The notes: generated from the sequence alone by a model not told the origin. DNA of 64,000 nucleotides from JAXMBN01 sp046349875 (GCA_046349875.1 JAXMBN010000013.1:1-64000); one strand, 5' to 3'. Positions 33,336 through 42,306 are shown, numbered from the stretch's first letter. Translations and numbers: made by a program.

Positions 33336-33936
33336 CGACAGGCATCTCCTCGCTCTTGCGTTCGACCTCGATGGCTTTTGCCGGATCGACAGGATCGAGC
33401 ATTTGAATTCCCTTTCCACTCCCTAATGTCGTCTCCACTCGCCACGCATCCAGAATCGCAATGCGAGTGGTTACTGGACTTTTCTCACTCCATGTCAGCT
33501 TCCATTCGACTTTGGAAGGCTTGACACCATCAATAGGCCATACGATCGAATAACTTTCCGGGAGTACGAAATGTTCGCGGAGCTTTCGTGAATCTCCATC
33601 GCGTAGGGAACGCGTGATCACGTTTCCTTGAACTAGATAATGAACTTCTCTTCCGCCCGGACCGAGGAACTTGCGATCTTCGGCACTCCATGATTGCGAT
33701 TCGCGAGTGTCCGAAGCCAATGAAACAGCGAGCCGGTCGAGCGTGTCCCGCGCTGTTGAGTGCTGCTCTATCCGTCGATTGATTTGCAGCATGCGAATCG
33801 ACCAATCACTCATAGCAAAGATCGCCAAAGTAGTTAGCGTCGCGGTGAGTACGGCCTCAATGAGCGTCCAGCCCTGTCGTTGCCTTCGCAGTCTCGAACG
33901 CGAGACTCTCCATTCGCAATCATGAAGAGGGTTCAT
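33322..33936 (-). CDS. Minor pseudopilin-like protein (GspJ/PilW-like)
   Basis: 204 residues. Prepilin-type segment RQRQGWTLIEAVLTATLTTL with Gly-Trp instead of Gly-Phe and Glu at +5, followed by helix-breaking LAIFAMSDWSIRMLQINRRI. The soluble part, with RDTLDRLAVSLASDTRESQS and VHYLVQGNVITRSLRDGD, resembles GspJ/PulJ proteins (the YRV/LVR pattern in beta strands). It overlaps both neighbours, so it is translationally coupled in the operon. Export through the Sec pathway is expected. Confidence 0.7.
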   Translation of the reverse strand: MNPLHDCEWRVSRSRLRRQRQGWTLIEAVLTATLTTLAIFAMSDWSIRMLQINRRIEQHSTARDTLDRLAVSLASDTRESQSWSAEDRKFLGPGGREVHYLVQGNVITRSLRDGDSRKLREHFVLPESYSIVWPIDGVKPSKVEWKLTWSEKSPVTTRIAILDAWRVETTLGSGKGIQMLDPVDPAKAIEVERKSEEMPVDEAK

Positions 33937-34351
33937 GCTGAAACCTCCACAACGTCAAGGTACGAGGCTTATTACTTGCGTTCGACTCGATCCAGCTCAA
34001 CTGTAGATCGATCCGCTTTCCCTGTATCTCCGACGATTCCTCCTCGGAAACGACCACTTTGAGTTCGGCGTTACCCAACACCTCAAGGCATTCGTCGTTT
34101 AGCTTAAGCTGCTTGCATTGTTCATCGATATCCGTCCAATCCATCGCTCGAATGCGATCGGAGAGATTGCGCAATTCCATCGCGGCAACCCAATCGCGAT
34201 CTTGACGCTTCTCGGCCAGGCGAAATTGCGTCAGCAATTGAGCCCCTAGAAGAACACTAGAAGTCAGAACCACCAGTGCCATCAAGGGATCCATCAGAAT
34301 GGACCCTTTCGCTAAACGGCGCTGGCGCATTCGAAGGTGATTTGTTCTCAT
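33920..34351 (-). CDS. Minor pseudopilin-like protein (GspI/PilV-like)
   Basis: 143 residues. After a basic head (MRTNHLRMRQRRLAKGS) the hydrophobic helix SILMDPLMALVVLTSSVLLG follows; the Gly-Ser cleavage position and Asp at the +5 place (instead of Glu) make a degenerate prepilin motif. AAMELRNLSDRIRAMDWTDI follows the helix as in GspI/PilV. Cys residues CKQLKLNDEC may form a disulfide. It starts one base after the stop of the large GspF-like gene and overlaps the J-like gene by 17 bases. Confidence 0.65.
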   Translation of the reverse strand: MRTNHLRMRQRRLAKGSILMDPLMALVVLTSSVLLGAQLLTQFRLAEKRQDRDWVAAMELRNLSDRIRAMDWTDIDEQCKQLKLNDECLEVLGNAELKVVVSEEESSEIQGKRIDLQLSWIESNASNKPRTLTLWRFQHEPSS

Positions 34352-34352
34352 G

Positions 34353-35606
34353 TCAAACCAACATTAAAGAGTTCATAAAACCGATGACCATGATCGCCAA
34401 TGCGGCAAGACCAGCACCGATCACGATCATTCCCAATGGAATCACCAATCGCGACATCCAAAGCCAACTCGTCGTACATCGATTGATAAGATCCCGAGAT
34501 TGCTGAACAAGACTCCTTCCGATATCACTTTCCTCTAGCGTTTCGGCTGGGGACACTTTTAGTTCACTCAGCCCTCCCAAGGGAATCAGAGCTTGATCCC
34601 AACGTTGCCCATTCCGAAAACGAACCAGGCAGTTTTTGGCTGCTCTACGGTAACGCCCAAAAGGATGTTGCTCTCGCATTCGCGTGAGCGCCGATTCCCA
34701 TGAACTACCTTTCTGCAAAGCTCGCCCTAAAGCCAATTGGGTTGTCGCAAGATCGAAACGTCGATGCCCCCAATAAAACAATGTCGCCCCACGAGGAAGT
34801 AGCTCTAAGTAATAAAGAGCTGCGACGAAGAGTAACAAGATTCCACCGATCCCTAAGAGAACCAAACCCAACATCAAGTTCTGACTATGCTCGAACAGAA
34901 AGTCTCGTCCGATCCACGTGACGGGAATCGAATCGGTTGATTGCGCTAATCCGCGATCCAACCTTTTCAGGTTGAAAAGAAGCGCGGCGGCACCAAAACT
35001 CAGCACGGTCCCAATGACCAGAGAGTACATCAAGCTATCCAACCACTCGCGAGCAGCACTCCTGTAGGCATCTTCTTGCTCGAGGACACCCTCTAGTTCA
35101 ACGACGTCCCCCTCCGACATGGAATCGTTTGCTAACTGCATTCGAAGAACGATGGGGACATTGAGCCTTGATTCTTTGGCAGCGGTGGAAAGACTTTGTC
35201 CCGCATCCAAAAGACGAGTCAATTTCAAGAAACGACCGCGAGTCAACCATGAAGACTGATTGGCAATGGCTTGAGCCGTCCATGCGATCGGTACTCGATC
35301 CAATACCGCATAGACAAGACTGGATACAAAGTTTTCGCGCGAAATTCGTATGGTGTAGAAAAGGATGCTCAGTACAGTCAGCAATAAAAAAGGAACGAGC
35401 AAGATCCCGATGGGATTGAGGAGCGAAACCAGGACCCCCAGCAATCCGAACACGATCATCAGCTTGCTGGCCCATCGAATCACTACATATTCCCCCGACC
35501 CCACACGTTCTTCGCGCGAAGTGGAAGCCATGAGGCGCGATACGATCCATAGCGCGCTGCCGGGCAGCAGCAAAAGATAGAGCTTTGACAACGAATAGAT
35601 CCACAT
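34353..35606 (-). CDS. GspF/T2SF platform-like membrane protein 3
   Basis: 417 residues, the largest of three adjacent GspF-like proteins. Membrane segments at about 45-85, a tail domain with FLKLTRLLDAGQSLSTAAKE (a GspF-type helical repeat), further segments near 195-215 and 240-265, a second helical domain with QLALGRALQKGSSWESALTR, and a terminal segment near 385-410. It thus has two T2SF-type cytoplasmic domains. It would form the inner-membrane platform that couples an ATPase to pilus growth. The ATPase gene is not adjacent. Four bases separate it from the next upstream gene. Confidence 0.72.
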   Translation of the reverse strand: MWIYSLSKLYLLLLPGSALWIVSRLMASTSREERVGSGEYVVIRWASKLMIVFGLLGVLVSLLNPIGILLVPFLLLTVLSILFYTIRISRENFVSSLVYAVLDRVPIAWTAQAIANQSSWLTRGRFLKLTRLLDAGQSLSTAAKESRLNVPIVLRMQLANDSMSEGDVVELEGVLEQEDAYRSAAREWLDSLMYSLVIGTVLSFGAAALLFNLKRLDRGLAQSTDSIPVTWIGRDFLFEHSQNLMLGLVLLGIGGILLLFVAALYYLELLPRGATLFYWGHRRFDLATTQLALGRALQKGSSWESALTRMREQHPFGRYRRAAKNCLVRFRNGQRWDQALIPLGGLSELKVSPAETLEESDIGRSLVQQSRDLINRCTTSWLWMSRLVIPLGMIVIGAGLAALAIMVIGFMNSLMLV

Positions 35607-35610
35607 AGCG

Positions 35611-36588
35611 TTACATCATCCACTGCAGAAGGTTCAACAGATCCATCGTCAAAGTCATGTATCCATACTGCAGGAACAATACGAGAATACAAAACAGGAC
35701 TTGAGGGACAACGCGCACGACTGTCTGGCACCGCGTCAGAGCTTGGGATTCGAGCAAATTCGCGAGGTGCTTGAGAGAATCAGAAAGAGGCTGCTGATCC
35801 GAAGCTAGATAAAGGTAGTCGATCAGCCACGACGGGTACCATGAACGCATCGCTAATGACTCGATCAAGCTCTTTCCCTGTCGGAGATCTTCAGAGATCG
35901 CCAATCCCAAGATACGGTTCATGTCCTCCGTGCTTCCTTGACCAGCTAAACGAAAGGCAGCCGAAAGGGATACCTTTTGTTGCAATAACAAAGCCACTCC
36001 ATGGAACAGCTCGGACGTGCAATGCGCTCGTTGGAACGCACCGACCCAAGGCAGTAAACTCTGCGCGTATCCCCAGATGACAGGACCGCCCAGGAAGCGA
36101 AATAAAAGCGCTGACATAAGGAGGAAAGAAAAGAAGGCAGGAAATCCCCGCGTAAACGTCAGCAGATTGTACTGCAACATGCTTGCCGTAGCCATTTGCG
36201 TCGGCGAACCGCCAGTCAACGGTATCAATGAGGCATCTTCTGTACCACGCGATAGCGAATACAGCATGGACATCGAAAGGCCAAAGGTTGAAAAGGCCAC
36301 GATCCCCAAGATCAACACCACCATGGGATAGCGAAACGATCGATAGAAGGAAGCCTTGCACTCCGATGCTCTTCGTCGCACCTCAAAATACTCGCGAATT
36401 ACCGCAGGATTTTGTTGCAAATGCTCCAAGATGGCTAAGGGCCCTTGGATGAGTCGATCGTTTGAATTGGCTGAACGAGGGTTCTTTAGAGCCTGATAAA
36501 ATCTTTTGCGCTGCTTGCGTGTAACACAGGTCTCTGCCAGCGCCATCAACCAAACCGTTCGTTCCGGAGTATCGTTCCGAGGCATCAT
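35611..36588 (-). CDS. GspF/T2SF platform-like membrane protein 2
   Basis: 325 residues, and the clearest GspF-family member here. YRSFRYPMVVLILGIVAF is the first helix, with its usual Tyr-Pro entry. LLPWVGAFQRAHCTSELFHG and VALLLQQKVSLSAAFRLAGQ start the second cytoplasmic domain, and SEDLRQGKSLIESLAMR continues it. LVLFLQYGYMTLTMDLLNLL is the last helix. Compared with ordinary GspF (about 400 residues) the first cytoplasmic domain is shortened. Sixteen bases lie between it and the upstream GspF-like gene. Confidence 0.8.
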   Translation of the reverse strand: MMPRNDTPERTVWLMALAETCVTRKQRKRFYQALKNPRSANSNDRLIQGPLAILEHLQQNPAVIREYFEVRRRASECKASFYRSFRYPMVVLILGIVAFSTFGLSMSMLYSLSRGTEDASLIPLTGGSPTQMATASMLQYNLLTFTRGFPAFFSFLLMSALLFRFLGGPVIWGYAQSLLPWVGAFQRAHCTSELFHGVALLLQQKVSLSAAFRLAGQGSTEDMNRILGLAISEDLRQGKSLIESLAMRSWYPSWLIDYLYLASDQQPLSDSLKHLANLLESQALTRCQTVVRVVPQVLFCILVLFLQYGYMTLTMDLLNLLQWMM

Positions 36589-36604
36589 CGTCCTTCAACG
36601 CGTG

Positions 36605-37429
36605 TTATCGCAGTTGCTCCATCAGACCTTGGAGCAACCAAATCGCTGGCAATACACCGATACATAAATAAACGACAACCACAACGGCCGTTGCACCCAA
36701 GAGAATGCCAAACGCCAAAACCTCTTCGCGTCCCTGCCATTCGCGAGCATAACGCCTCTGTACCCAATACGCGACACTGATGATTTCTTGCTGCGTCGAG
36801 GAAGACAATTGCTCCATCGAAACAATGCCTTGTCCGCCAATTTGCAGCTGTTCGGGCCGAACTCCAAAGACGCGTCCCGCGATTCCCAATGCTTCGCGAG
36901 GCGTTCGATGATTTGCTAGAGCTTCTGCGAGTGCCCATGAAAGCACCCTAGTTGCATGTGATTCCTTTCGAATCTTCGCTCCCCAACGACGACTTACCAA
37001 GTAGGTCAGCAAGGCAACCACGGGGATTCCTGGCCCCCACAGAAAAGACCATTGCTGAATCTGGTCGAGCCCCTGAACCAACGGCGCGACCTGAACTCCA
37101 CGGATTTCATAGATGGATTTCAGTATGGGTGTAAAATGATGCACCATGACCAGAAGCGCACCCCACGCAATCGCTAATACGAGCAATAGATACACACTGC
37201 CTACTCGCTGGTTGCGTCGTCGGATCGCATCGTCCCGCAAGCGATCGGCGAGAATTCGACAAACCGGGCCCCAACAACCTTCCTCGCGTGCTGCGTTGAG
37301 CCATAGGCCCATCGGAGAAGGAACTTTACTCTCTTTCTCACGATCCACCATGCCCGCATCGCTACCCGCCCAATACTCCAATTGATTGGCGAGAACGATT
37401 AGTTGACTGGGCCGCAAAGAAAACAGCAT
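36605..37429 (-). CDS. GspF/T2SF platform-like membrane protein 1 (first gene of operon)
   Basis: 274 residues from MLFSLRPSQLIVLANQLEYW. N-terminal cytoplasmic helices, then segments near 78-98 and 127-146, a second helical domain with ALAEALANHRTPREALGIAG, and a last segment near 240-262. The architecture is that of GspF but with a reduced N-terminal domain and weak sequence signature, so the assignment rests partly on context. Three such proteins in a row is unusual. The 260 bp upstream (37430-37690) must hold the operon promoter; no clear hexamers were found. Confidence 0.65.
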   Translation of the reverse strand: MLFSLRPSQLIVLANQLEYWAGSDAGMVDREKESKVPSPMGLWLNAAREEGCWGPVCRILADRLRDDAIRRRNQRVGSVYLLLVLAIAWGALLVMVHHFTPILKSIYEIRGVQVAPLVQGLDQIQQWSFLWGPGIPVVALLTYLVSRRWGAKIRKESHATRVLSWALAEALANHRTPREALGIAGRVFGVRPEQLQIGGQGIVSMEQLSSSTQQEIISVAYWVQRRYAREWQGREEVLAFGILLGATAVVVVVYLCIGVLPAIWLLQGLMEQLR

Positions 37430-37690
37430 CGACTTCTTTCAGATCGAAAAGATAAGACGCAAGGAAGAAGGCGACACCATTGCATCAGGCAATTCTCGGC
37501 CCATGCCGTTTACACCCTAAGCCAAGTATCGATGAACCTCGGTTTTTGTTCACAAAAGTATACAAAAAAAGAGAGAGACTTGCTTTCGCACGGAAAAGGC
37601 ATTTTGCACCTCTCCTTCCGTGATGGATCCGCTTCGAAGTTTTCCGAAAGCGCGACCCAAGCGAATCATGTAACCCGCTAAGCGAGCCAA

Positions 37691-38302
37691 TTACGGATTT
37701 CGGTACAACCCTTGATTGGCGATGAAGCATTCAACGCTTCGTGGCACGCGATACCGTATGCTTCTTCCTTCGGCAACGCGCTGCCTCAACTCGCGACTGC
37801 TTACCTGCACCAGCGGAACATCGATCGACGCCCGCCGCATGCGTTCCGTCGTTTCCGCATCGGTCAATTGCAAGAATCGCTCCCAATCGGGCAAGGCTTC
37901 ACCACCACGAGCGACCACCGCTAAAGTCGCGATTTCACATATGGCTAATGGTTCACGCCAACGCTCGAAATCATTGAGCGAATCGGCCCCCATGATGAGA
38001 TAAAGCTCCGCGTCAGGTGTCTCGGACTGGAGCTCCCGCAGTGTGTCTACGGTATAACTCACACCCCCGCGTCGAAGTTCGCGTTCGTCCAGCACAAAAC
38101 TGGGATGACCTCCGATGGCAAGCTGAAGCATTTCGATTCGCTGCTTTTCAGTGGCGGCTGCGGCGTTTTCTTTCAATGGAGAACGATAGGCCGGAATAAA
38201 TCGGACCACATCCAAGGCCAAGGTCTCACGTGCCGATTCTGCAATCCACAAATGGCCGAGATGGATAGGATCGAAAGACCCTCCAAAAATTCCGACGCGC
38301 AT
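37691..38302 (-). CDS. nadD: Nicotinate-nucleotide adenylyltransferase
   Basis: NadD adenylylates nicotinate mononucleotide to deamido-NAD. The 203-residue protein starts MRVGIFGGSFDPIHLGHLWI, containing the GGSFDPxHxGH nucleotidyltransferase site, and has LIMGADSLNDFERWREPL in the middle and SSRELRQRVAEGRSIRYRVP (the ISSTxIR type motif) near the end. Length is standard. It stands alone, 190 bp from priA on the opposite strand. Confidence 0.95.
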   Translation of the reverse strand: MRVGIFGGSFDPIHLGHLWIAESARETLALDVVRFIPAYRSPLKENAAAATEKQRIEMLQLAIGGHPSFVLDERELRRGGVSYTVDTLRELQSETPDAELYLIMGADSLNDFERWREPLAICEIATLAVVARGGEALPDWERFLQLTDAETTERMRRASIDVPLVQVSSRELRQRVAEGRSIRYRVPRSVECFIANQGLYRNP

Positions 38303-38492
38303 GATGATTCCTTCATTGGTGCCATACGATTCCAGAACGGATTTCCACTCCGTTTTTGATTATCCCCATCGTAGTTCGAGGGAGCGTTCCCCACGGCGAG
38401 GACTATTCGAGCCGGAGGCGAAAGGTTAGTATCGTCGCAATCCCGAGGGAACGCGAGTATCCCTCATCGCTACCGCGCATCGTATCTTGCCC

Positions 38493-40781
38493 ATGTCCGA
38501 TTCTAGACAACCTGAACTCTTTCCACAGGATCTCCCTCCGTGGGAAATCGATGCTGGTCACGAATGTTTGGCGGCTTCCATTGTTTTTGCCGAAGCCCCC
38601 TACGGTCCGTTTCATTATCGCATCCCTGATGCTCTGGCAGGAACCATCCATGCTGGAATGCGAGTTCGAGTACCACTGGGGAAATCCAATCGTCCGGTGG
38701 TGGGCTATTGCATTGCGGTCGAGATTATCAACACGGCCCCATCGCTGCTGAAAGAAATCCTCGAAGCGATCGATGGCAGCCCCTTGTGCAACGGCAATGT
38801 ATTGAAGCTCATCCAGTGGATGTCCAAATACTATTTGGTTCCTTTGGGCCAAGTTTTTGAAGCGGTCATTCCCGCGGGTGTTCGAAGCGCAGCCGGCGTT
38901 CGCATTCGAACGATGCTCTATCCTGGTCCGCTTTCTGAAGAGGCGGATCGCGTTCAGCGCTTACCAGCGAAGCAAAAGGCGGTCCTAGAACAATTGCAAG
39001 AGGTCGGCACTGGAGTCACGATCGATCAGCTTCAAAAACTAGCGTCGTGTTCGGCGGGTCCCATTCAAGCGCTTCGGCAAGCAGGTTTTATCGAAGCCAA
39101 ACAAGAAGAATGCATGGACTCTTCGGCCTCAACTGTCCAGCATCGTCCTTCCATGATGCCTCCAGCCTTGAGCGTCGATCAACGACAAGCCATGGTGGCG
39201 ATTCAGAACGCCATCGAAAACGGGCAACATCAAACGATTCTTCTGCATGGTGTCACAGGCAGTGGAAAGACCGAAGTCTACATGCAAGCCATCGCGCAAA
39301 CGATTGCCAATGGCCGGCAAGCGATTGTATTGGTCCCGGAGATCAGCCTGACACCACAAACGCGAACTCGTTTTCAAGATCGCTTTGGAAATGTCGCGGT
39401 CCTGCACAGTCACATGAGCGATGTCGAACGCCATCATCAGTGGCGTCGCATCGTTGATGGCGAAGTACCCGTCGTGATTGGACCTCGCAGCGCTATCTTC
39501 GCCCCCCTGCCCCACTTGGGTCTCATCATCTTGGACGAAGAGCACGAAAACTCGTTCAAGCAAGAGACGATCCCTCGTTATCACGCGCGGGACGTTGCGA
39601 TCCACCGAGCCTTTCTGGAACGTATCCCTTTGATCTTGGGATCGGCCACTCCATCTCTGGAAACATACCAAAGAGCTCAACAAGGTCGATACAAACTGAT
39701 TCAACTTCCGCGCCGCATCCACAATCGCCCCTTGCCCACGGTTCGCACGATCGACCTACGCTTGGCATCGCACGAACCCAATCGTGGAGCGATCAGTCGC
39801 GAATTGGCCGAAGCCATGCAGCAAACGTTCCAGGCCGGAGGGCAGACGATGTTGCTTTTGAATCGCCGAGGCTTTGCCACATCGATCCAATGCCCACACT
39901 GTGGCTTTGTAGTGGCCTGCCCCGATTGCGATCTTCCATTGACCCATCATCACGATGGGAGCAAGGCCGTTTGCCACTATTGCGACTACACCATTCCCAC
40001 GCCTTCGATGTGCCCTCAGTGCAAGTTCGCCGATATCAAGTACGCAGGCACGGGGACACAGAGACTCGAGTTTGAAATCAAGCGTCGTTTTCCATCGGCC
40101 CAGGTGGCTCGCATGGATTCCGACACCATGAAGAAACCTGGAAGTCACGAACGAACGCTGCACGATTTTCGCCAAGGAAAAATCCACATCCTGTTGGGAA
40201 CGCAGATGATCGCCAAAGGTTTGGACTTTCCGAATGTGTTGTTGGTCGGAGTCATCAATGCCGATACCGCCCTGCACTTCCCCGACTTTCGTGCTTCCGA
40301 AAAAACGTTTCAAATCGTGACCCAAGTCGCAGGACGAACGGGGCGTGGTGAAAAGGCTGGTCAGGTGCTGGTGCAAACGTTTTCACCCGAGCATCCAGCC
40401 ATCATGACGGCCACCAAACATGACTATTTGGCATTCGCTACCCAAGAACTAGAACATCGCTCGAAGTTCGGGTATCCACCCTTTGGTTCGCTGGCTCGCA
40501 TGATCCTTCGCGGGCCGCATGCGGAATCGACCGAAGCCTACGCCGGCAGCGTTGTGAAGTCGATGCAACACCTTCGACCGACGATTGCGGAAGAGGTTCG
40601 TATCCTTGGCCCTGCCCCACCTCCGATCGCCAAACTGCGTGGCCTCTATCGATTCCATATCATGCTTGCCGCTCCCGATCCTGCTCCGTTGAATCGATTG
40701 CTTTCCCGTATGGTCGCCGATATGAAACCTCCCGAGGGAATTCAGTTCGTGATCGATATCGATCCCATCGAAATGCTCTAG
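38493..40781 (+). CDS. priA: Primosomal replication protein N' (PriA helicase)
   Basis: PriA restarts stalled replication forks. From ATG 38493 (MSDSRQPELFPQDLPPWEID) the protein is 762 residues. N-terminal 3'-DNA-binding domain with YGPFHYRIPD and RVRVPLG; Walker A LLHGVTGSGKTEVYMQAI; DEEH box LIILDEEHENSFKQE; GSATPSLET; zinc-binding cysteines in CPHCGFVVACPDC, CHYCDYT and CPQCKF (eight Cys, two zinc sites); GTQMIAKGLDFPNV and QVAGRTGRGEKAG of helicase lobe 2; and the C-terminal domain. All is intact. Followed by a 175-bp gap and the DUF1854 gene. Confidence 0.96.
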   Translation: MSDSRQPELFPQDLPPWEIDAGHECLAASIVFAEAPYGPFHYRIPDALAGTIHAGMRVRVPLGKSNRPVVGYCIAVEIINTAPSLLKEILEAIDGSPLCNGNVLKLIQWMSKYYLVPLGQVFEAVIPAGVRSAAGVRIRTMLYPGPLSEEADRVQRLPAKQKAVLEQLQEVGTGVTIDQLQKLASCSAGPIQALRQAGFIEAKQEECMDSSASTVQHRPSMMPPALSVDQRQAMVAIQNAIENGQHQTILLHGVTGSGKTEVYMQAIAQTIANGRQAIVLVPEISLTPQTRTRFQDRFGNVAVLHSHMSDVERHHQWRRIVDGEVPVVIGPRSAIFAPLPHLGLIILDEEHENSFKQETIPRYHARDVAIHRAFLERIPLILGSATPSLETYQRAQQGRYKLIQLPRRIHNRPLPTVRTIDLRLASHEPNRGAISRELAEAMQQTFQAGGQTMLLLNRRGFATSIQCPHCGFVVACPDCDLPLTHHHDGSKAVCHYCDYTIPTPSMCPQCKFADIKYAGTGTQRLEFEIKRRFPSAQVARMDSDTMKKPGSHERTLHDFRQGKIHILLGTQMIAKGLDFPNVLLVGVINADTALHFPDFRASEKTFQIVTQVAGRTGRGEKAGQVLVQTFSPEHPAIMTATKHDYLAFATQELEHRSKFGYPPFGSLARMILRGPHAESTEAYAGSVVKSMQHLRPTIAEEVRILGPAPPPIAKLRGLYRFHIMLAAPDPAPLNRLLSRMVADMKPPEGIQFVIDIDPIEML

Positions 40782-40956
40782 ATTAAGAAACTTCTCGCGG
40801 TGAATCGGCGAACCACGGACTCGGTTCGACCTTGTCGAGCTCGAAGAATTACGCCACTATTTAGCAATGTGAATCGTGTGCCTTGTCCATGCAAAGCGTC
40901 CTTGGTGGCTCGATGACATCATTTCCCTGGCTTGTTCGTCATGATTGGATCGACAA

Positions 40957-41445
40957 ATGAATACCGAATCGACCCCAAGCCTTCCTCGATTTTATGTCGT
41001 CCGCGACAATTGGGGGCATCTTTGCTTCATAGCCGAAGATGGCACTGAGCATGCTAAGGTTACGGCGATTCCATTGTTTCCTGTCTCGGAACCAGATCAC
41101 TGGATCTCGATCGTAAGCCATACAGGCGAAGAACTTATGCTCATTGAAAAGCTCGAAGACCTACCGATCGAGCTTCGGACGATCATCAAAGAGGAACTCT
41201 CCTTTCGCGAACTCATCCCGCGAATTCAAAAGGTGCTTTCGGTATCGGGAACGACCGAACCGTGCGAGTGGATTGTTGAAACCGATCGCGGTCAGACCAA
41301 ATTCGTGCTCAACAGTGAGGAAGACATCCGAAGACTGAGCGTCCATACGGTCCAAATCGTCGATGCGACGGGCGTGAGATTCCGGGTTGACGACATGCGA
41401 AATCTCGATCGCCGCAGCCAGCAGTACATCGAATGGTATGTATAA
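40957..41445 (+). CDS. DUF1854 domain protein
   Basis: 162 residues from ATG 40957 (MNTESTPSLPRFYVVRDNWG). The domain is recognised by WISIVSHTGEELMLIEKLED, then FRELIPRIQKVLSVSGTTEP, WIVETDRGQTKFVLNSEEDI and GVRFRVDDMRNLDRRSQQYI at the end. DUF1854 proteins are usually encoded with an ABC transporter that has been linked to cyanophycin or polyamino-acid handling; no such transporter is next to it here. Cytoplasmic. Function unknown. Confidence 0.8.
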   Translation: MNTESTPSLPRFYVVRDNWGHLCFIAEDGTEHAKVTAIPLFPVSEPDHWISIVSHTGEELMLIEKLEDLPIELRTIIKEELSFRELIPRIQKVLSVSGTTEPCEWIVETDRGQTKFVLNSEEDIRRLSVHTVQIVDATGVRFRVDDMRNLDRRSQQYIEWYV

Positions 41446-41482
41446 GAACGCCTACTAATTGAATCGTAGAATCCCAGGACTT

Positions 41483-41514
41483 TGCCCCCCCGGAAAGTTG
41501 CGGGGCATTCCGGG
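41483..41514 (+). promoter_or_regulatory. Two mutually exclusive hairpins in the PEP-CTERM gene leader
   Basis: Stem 1 pairs TGCCCC (41483-41488) with GGGGCA (41502-41507). Stem 2 pairs CCCGGAA (41489-41495) with TTCCGGG (41508-41514). The arms alternate, so the two stems cannot form together as simple hairpins and might switch; a full pseudoknot is sterically doubtful because no base separates the two right arms. The element lies about 62 bases before the GTG start at 41576. Confidence 0.55.
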
Positions 41515-41575
41515 TCCAGTTAAACTTCGATGAAATGGGTAATCTGTCCGGCCTCTTCCAACTCGGAGCTACACC

Positions 41576-42226
41576 GTGATTTTGAAGTTTCAATGGCTCG
41601 CATGCGTTGCGATGCTTTTAGGAGCAACGTTTACCTCAACTTGCAATGCAGGTTTGATCTTTTCGTTTGCAACGAATGGAGGTTCGTTTTCTATTACTCC
41701 AAGCGGAACAGATGTAACCGCAGGATATCGTTTCAATGTCAGTAGCACCATTGACATCGATGGACTTGCATTTTGGGATGATGGCAACAATGGCATTGGA
41801 GCGCATACAGTAACCCTCTGGGATGCTAACACACAAGCTGTGTTGCGGTCCGCTGTGGTCGACGGTTCTTCAGGCGTTGATACCGTTGTACCCGGCCTTG
41901 GAAGCTGGCGAGTTAGTTCGGTATCAGCCTTAAGCTTGACAGCTGGCTCCTACGTGATTGGTGCTGGTATTCCCTCTTCAAACACAGATCCAATTTGGAC
42001 TGGTACAACCGTTTCTGCCGTAACTGGTGCTTCATATGTGGAAGCACGGGACGGAGCAGGGTTGAACCTATTCCCAACGAGTAACCTCGGAACTAGCGGA
42101 TCGTACTTCGGTCCCAATCTCAGAATCGCCGCAGTTCCAGAACCAAGCTCGATGGCTCTTCTGGGTATTGCGGGACTTGGCTTCGGCTGGCGTAAACTCC
42201 GCAAGAAGACCGCCAAAGCTTCGTAG
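41576..42226 (+). CDS. PEP-CTERM exported protein with DUF4082-like domain
   Basis: 216 residues, starting at GTG 41576, with GGAG about 9 bp upstream. Signal peptide MILKFQWLACVAMLLGATFT up to about residue 25; then a DUF4082-like beta domain (YRFNVSSTIDIDGLAFWDDG, HTVTLWDANTQAVLRSAVV). The C-terminus carries the exosortase signal AVPEPSSMALLGIAGLGFGW followed by RKLRKK. Such proteins are sorted by an exosortase and released or anchored outside the cell with exopolysaccharide; the exosortase gene is not in the window. A strong terminator follows. Confidence 0.9.
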   Translation: MILKFQWLACVAMLLGATFTSTCNAGLIFSFATNGGSFSITPSGTDVTAGYRFNVSSTIDIDGLAFWDDGNNGIGAHTVTLWDANTQAVLRSAVVDGSSGVDTVVPGLGSWRVSSVSALSLTAGSYVIGAGIPSSNTDPIWTGTTVSAVTGASYVEARDGAGLNLFPTSNLGTSGSYFGPNLRIAAVPEPSSMALLGIAGLGFGWRKLRKKTAKAS

Positions 42227-42276
42227 ATCGAATAGCCTCAAAAGTCGCACTGTCAAAGTGCTAGGCAATCCATTGA

Positions 42277-42306
42277 AAAGAGCTTCCGAAATCGGAAGCT
42301 CTTTTC
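42277..42306. terminator. Bidirectional intrinsic terminator
   Basis: AAAAGAGCTTCCGA (42277-42290) pairs perfectly with TCGGAAGCTCTTTT (42293-42306), a 14-bp stem with a tight loop, followed by CTTATC. A-rich left and T-rich right ends let it serve both the PEP-CTERM gene and the converging PSD1 gene. Confidence 0.9.

Noticed and set aside
33336..33419. Upstream extension of the GspK/PilX-like gene
   Set aside because: Lies wholly inside the preceding gene in another frame; the Met before the basic head gives a normal prepilin-type N-terminus.
41483..41514. Classical H-type pseudoknot in the PEP-CTERM leader
   Set aside because: The third loop would have zero bases to cross a six-pair stem, which is not feasible, so alternative hairpins are the better reading.
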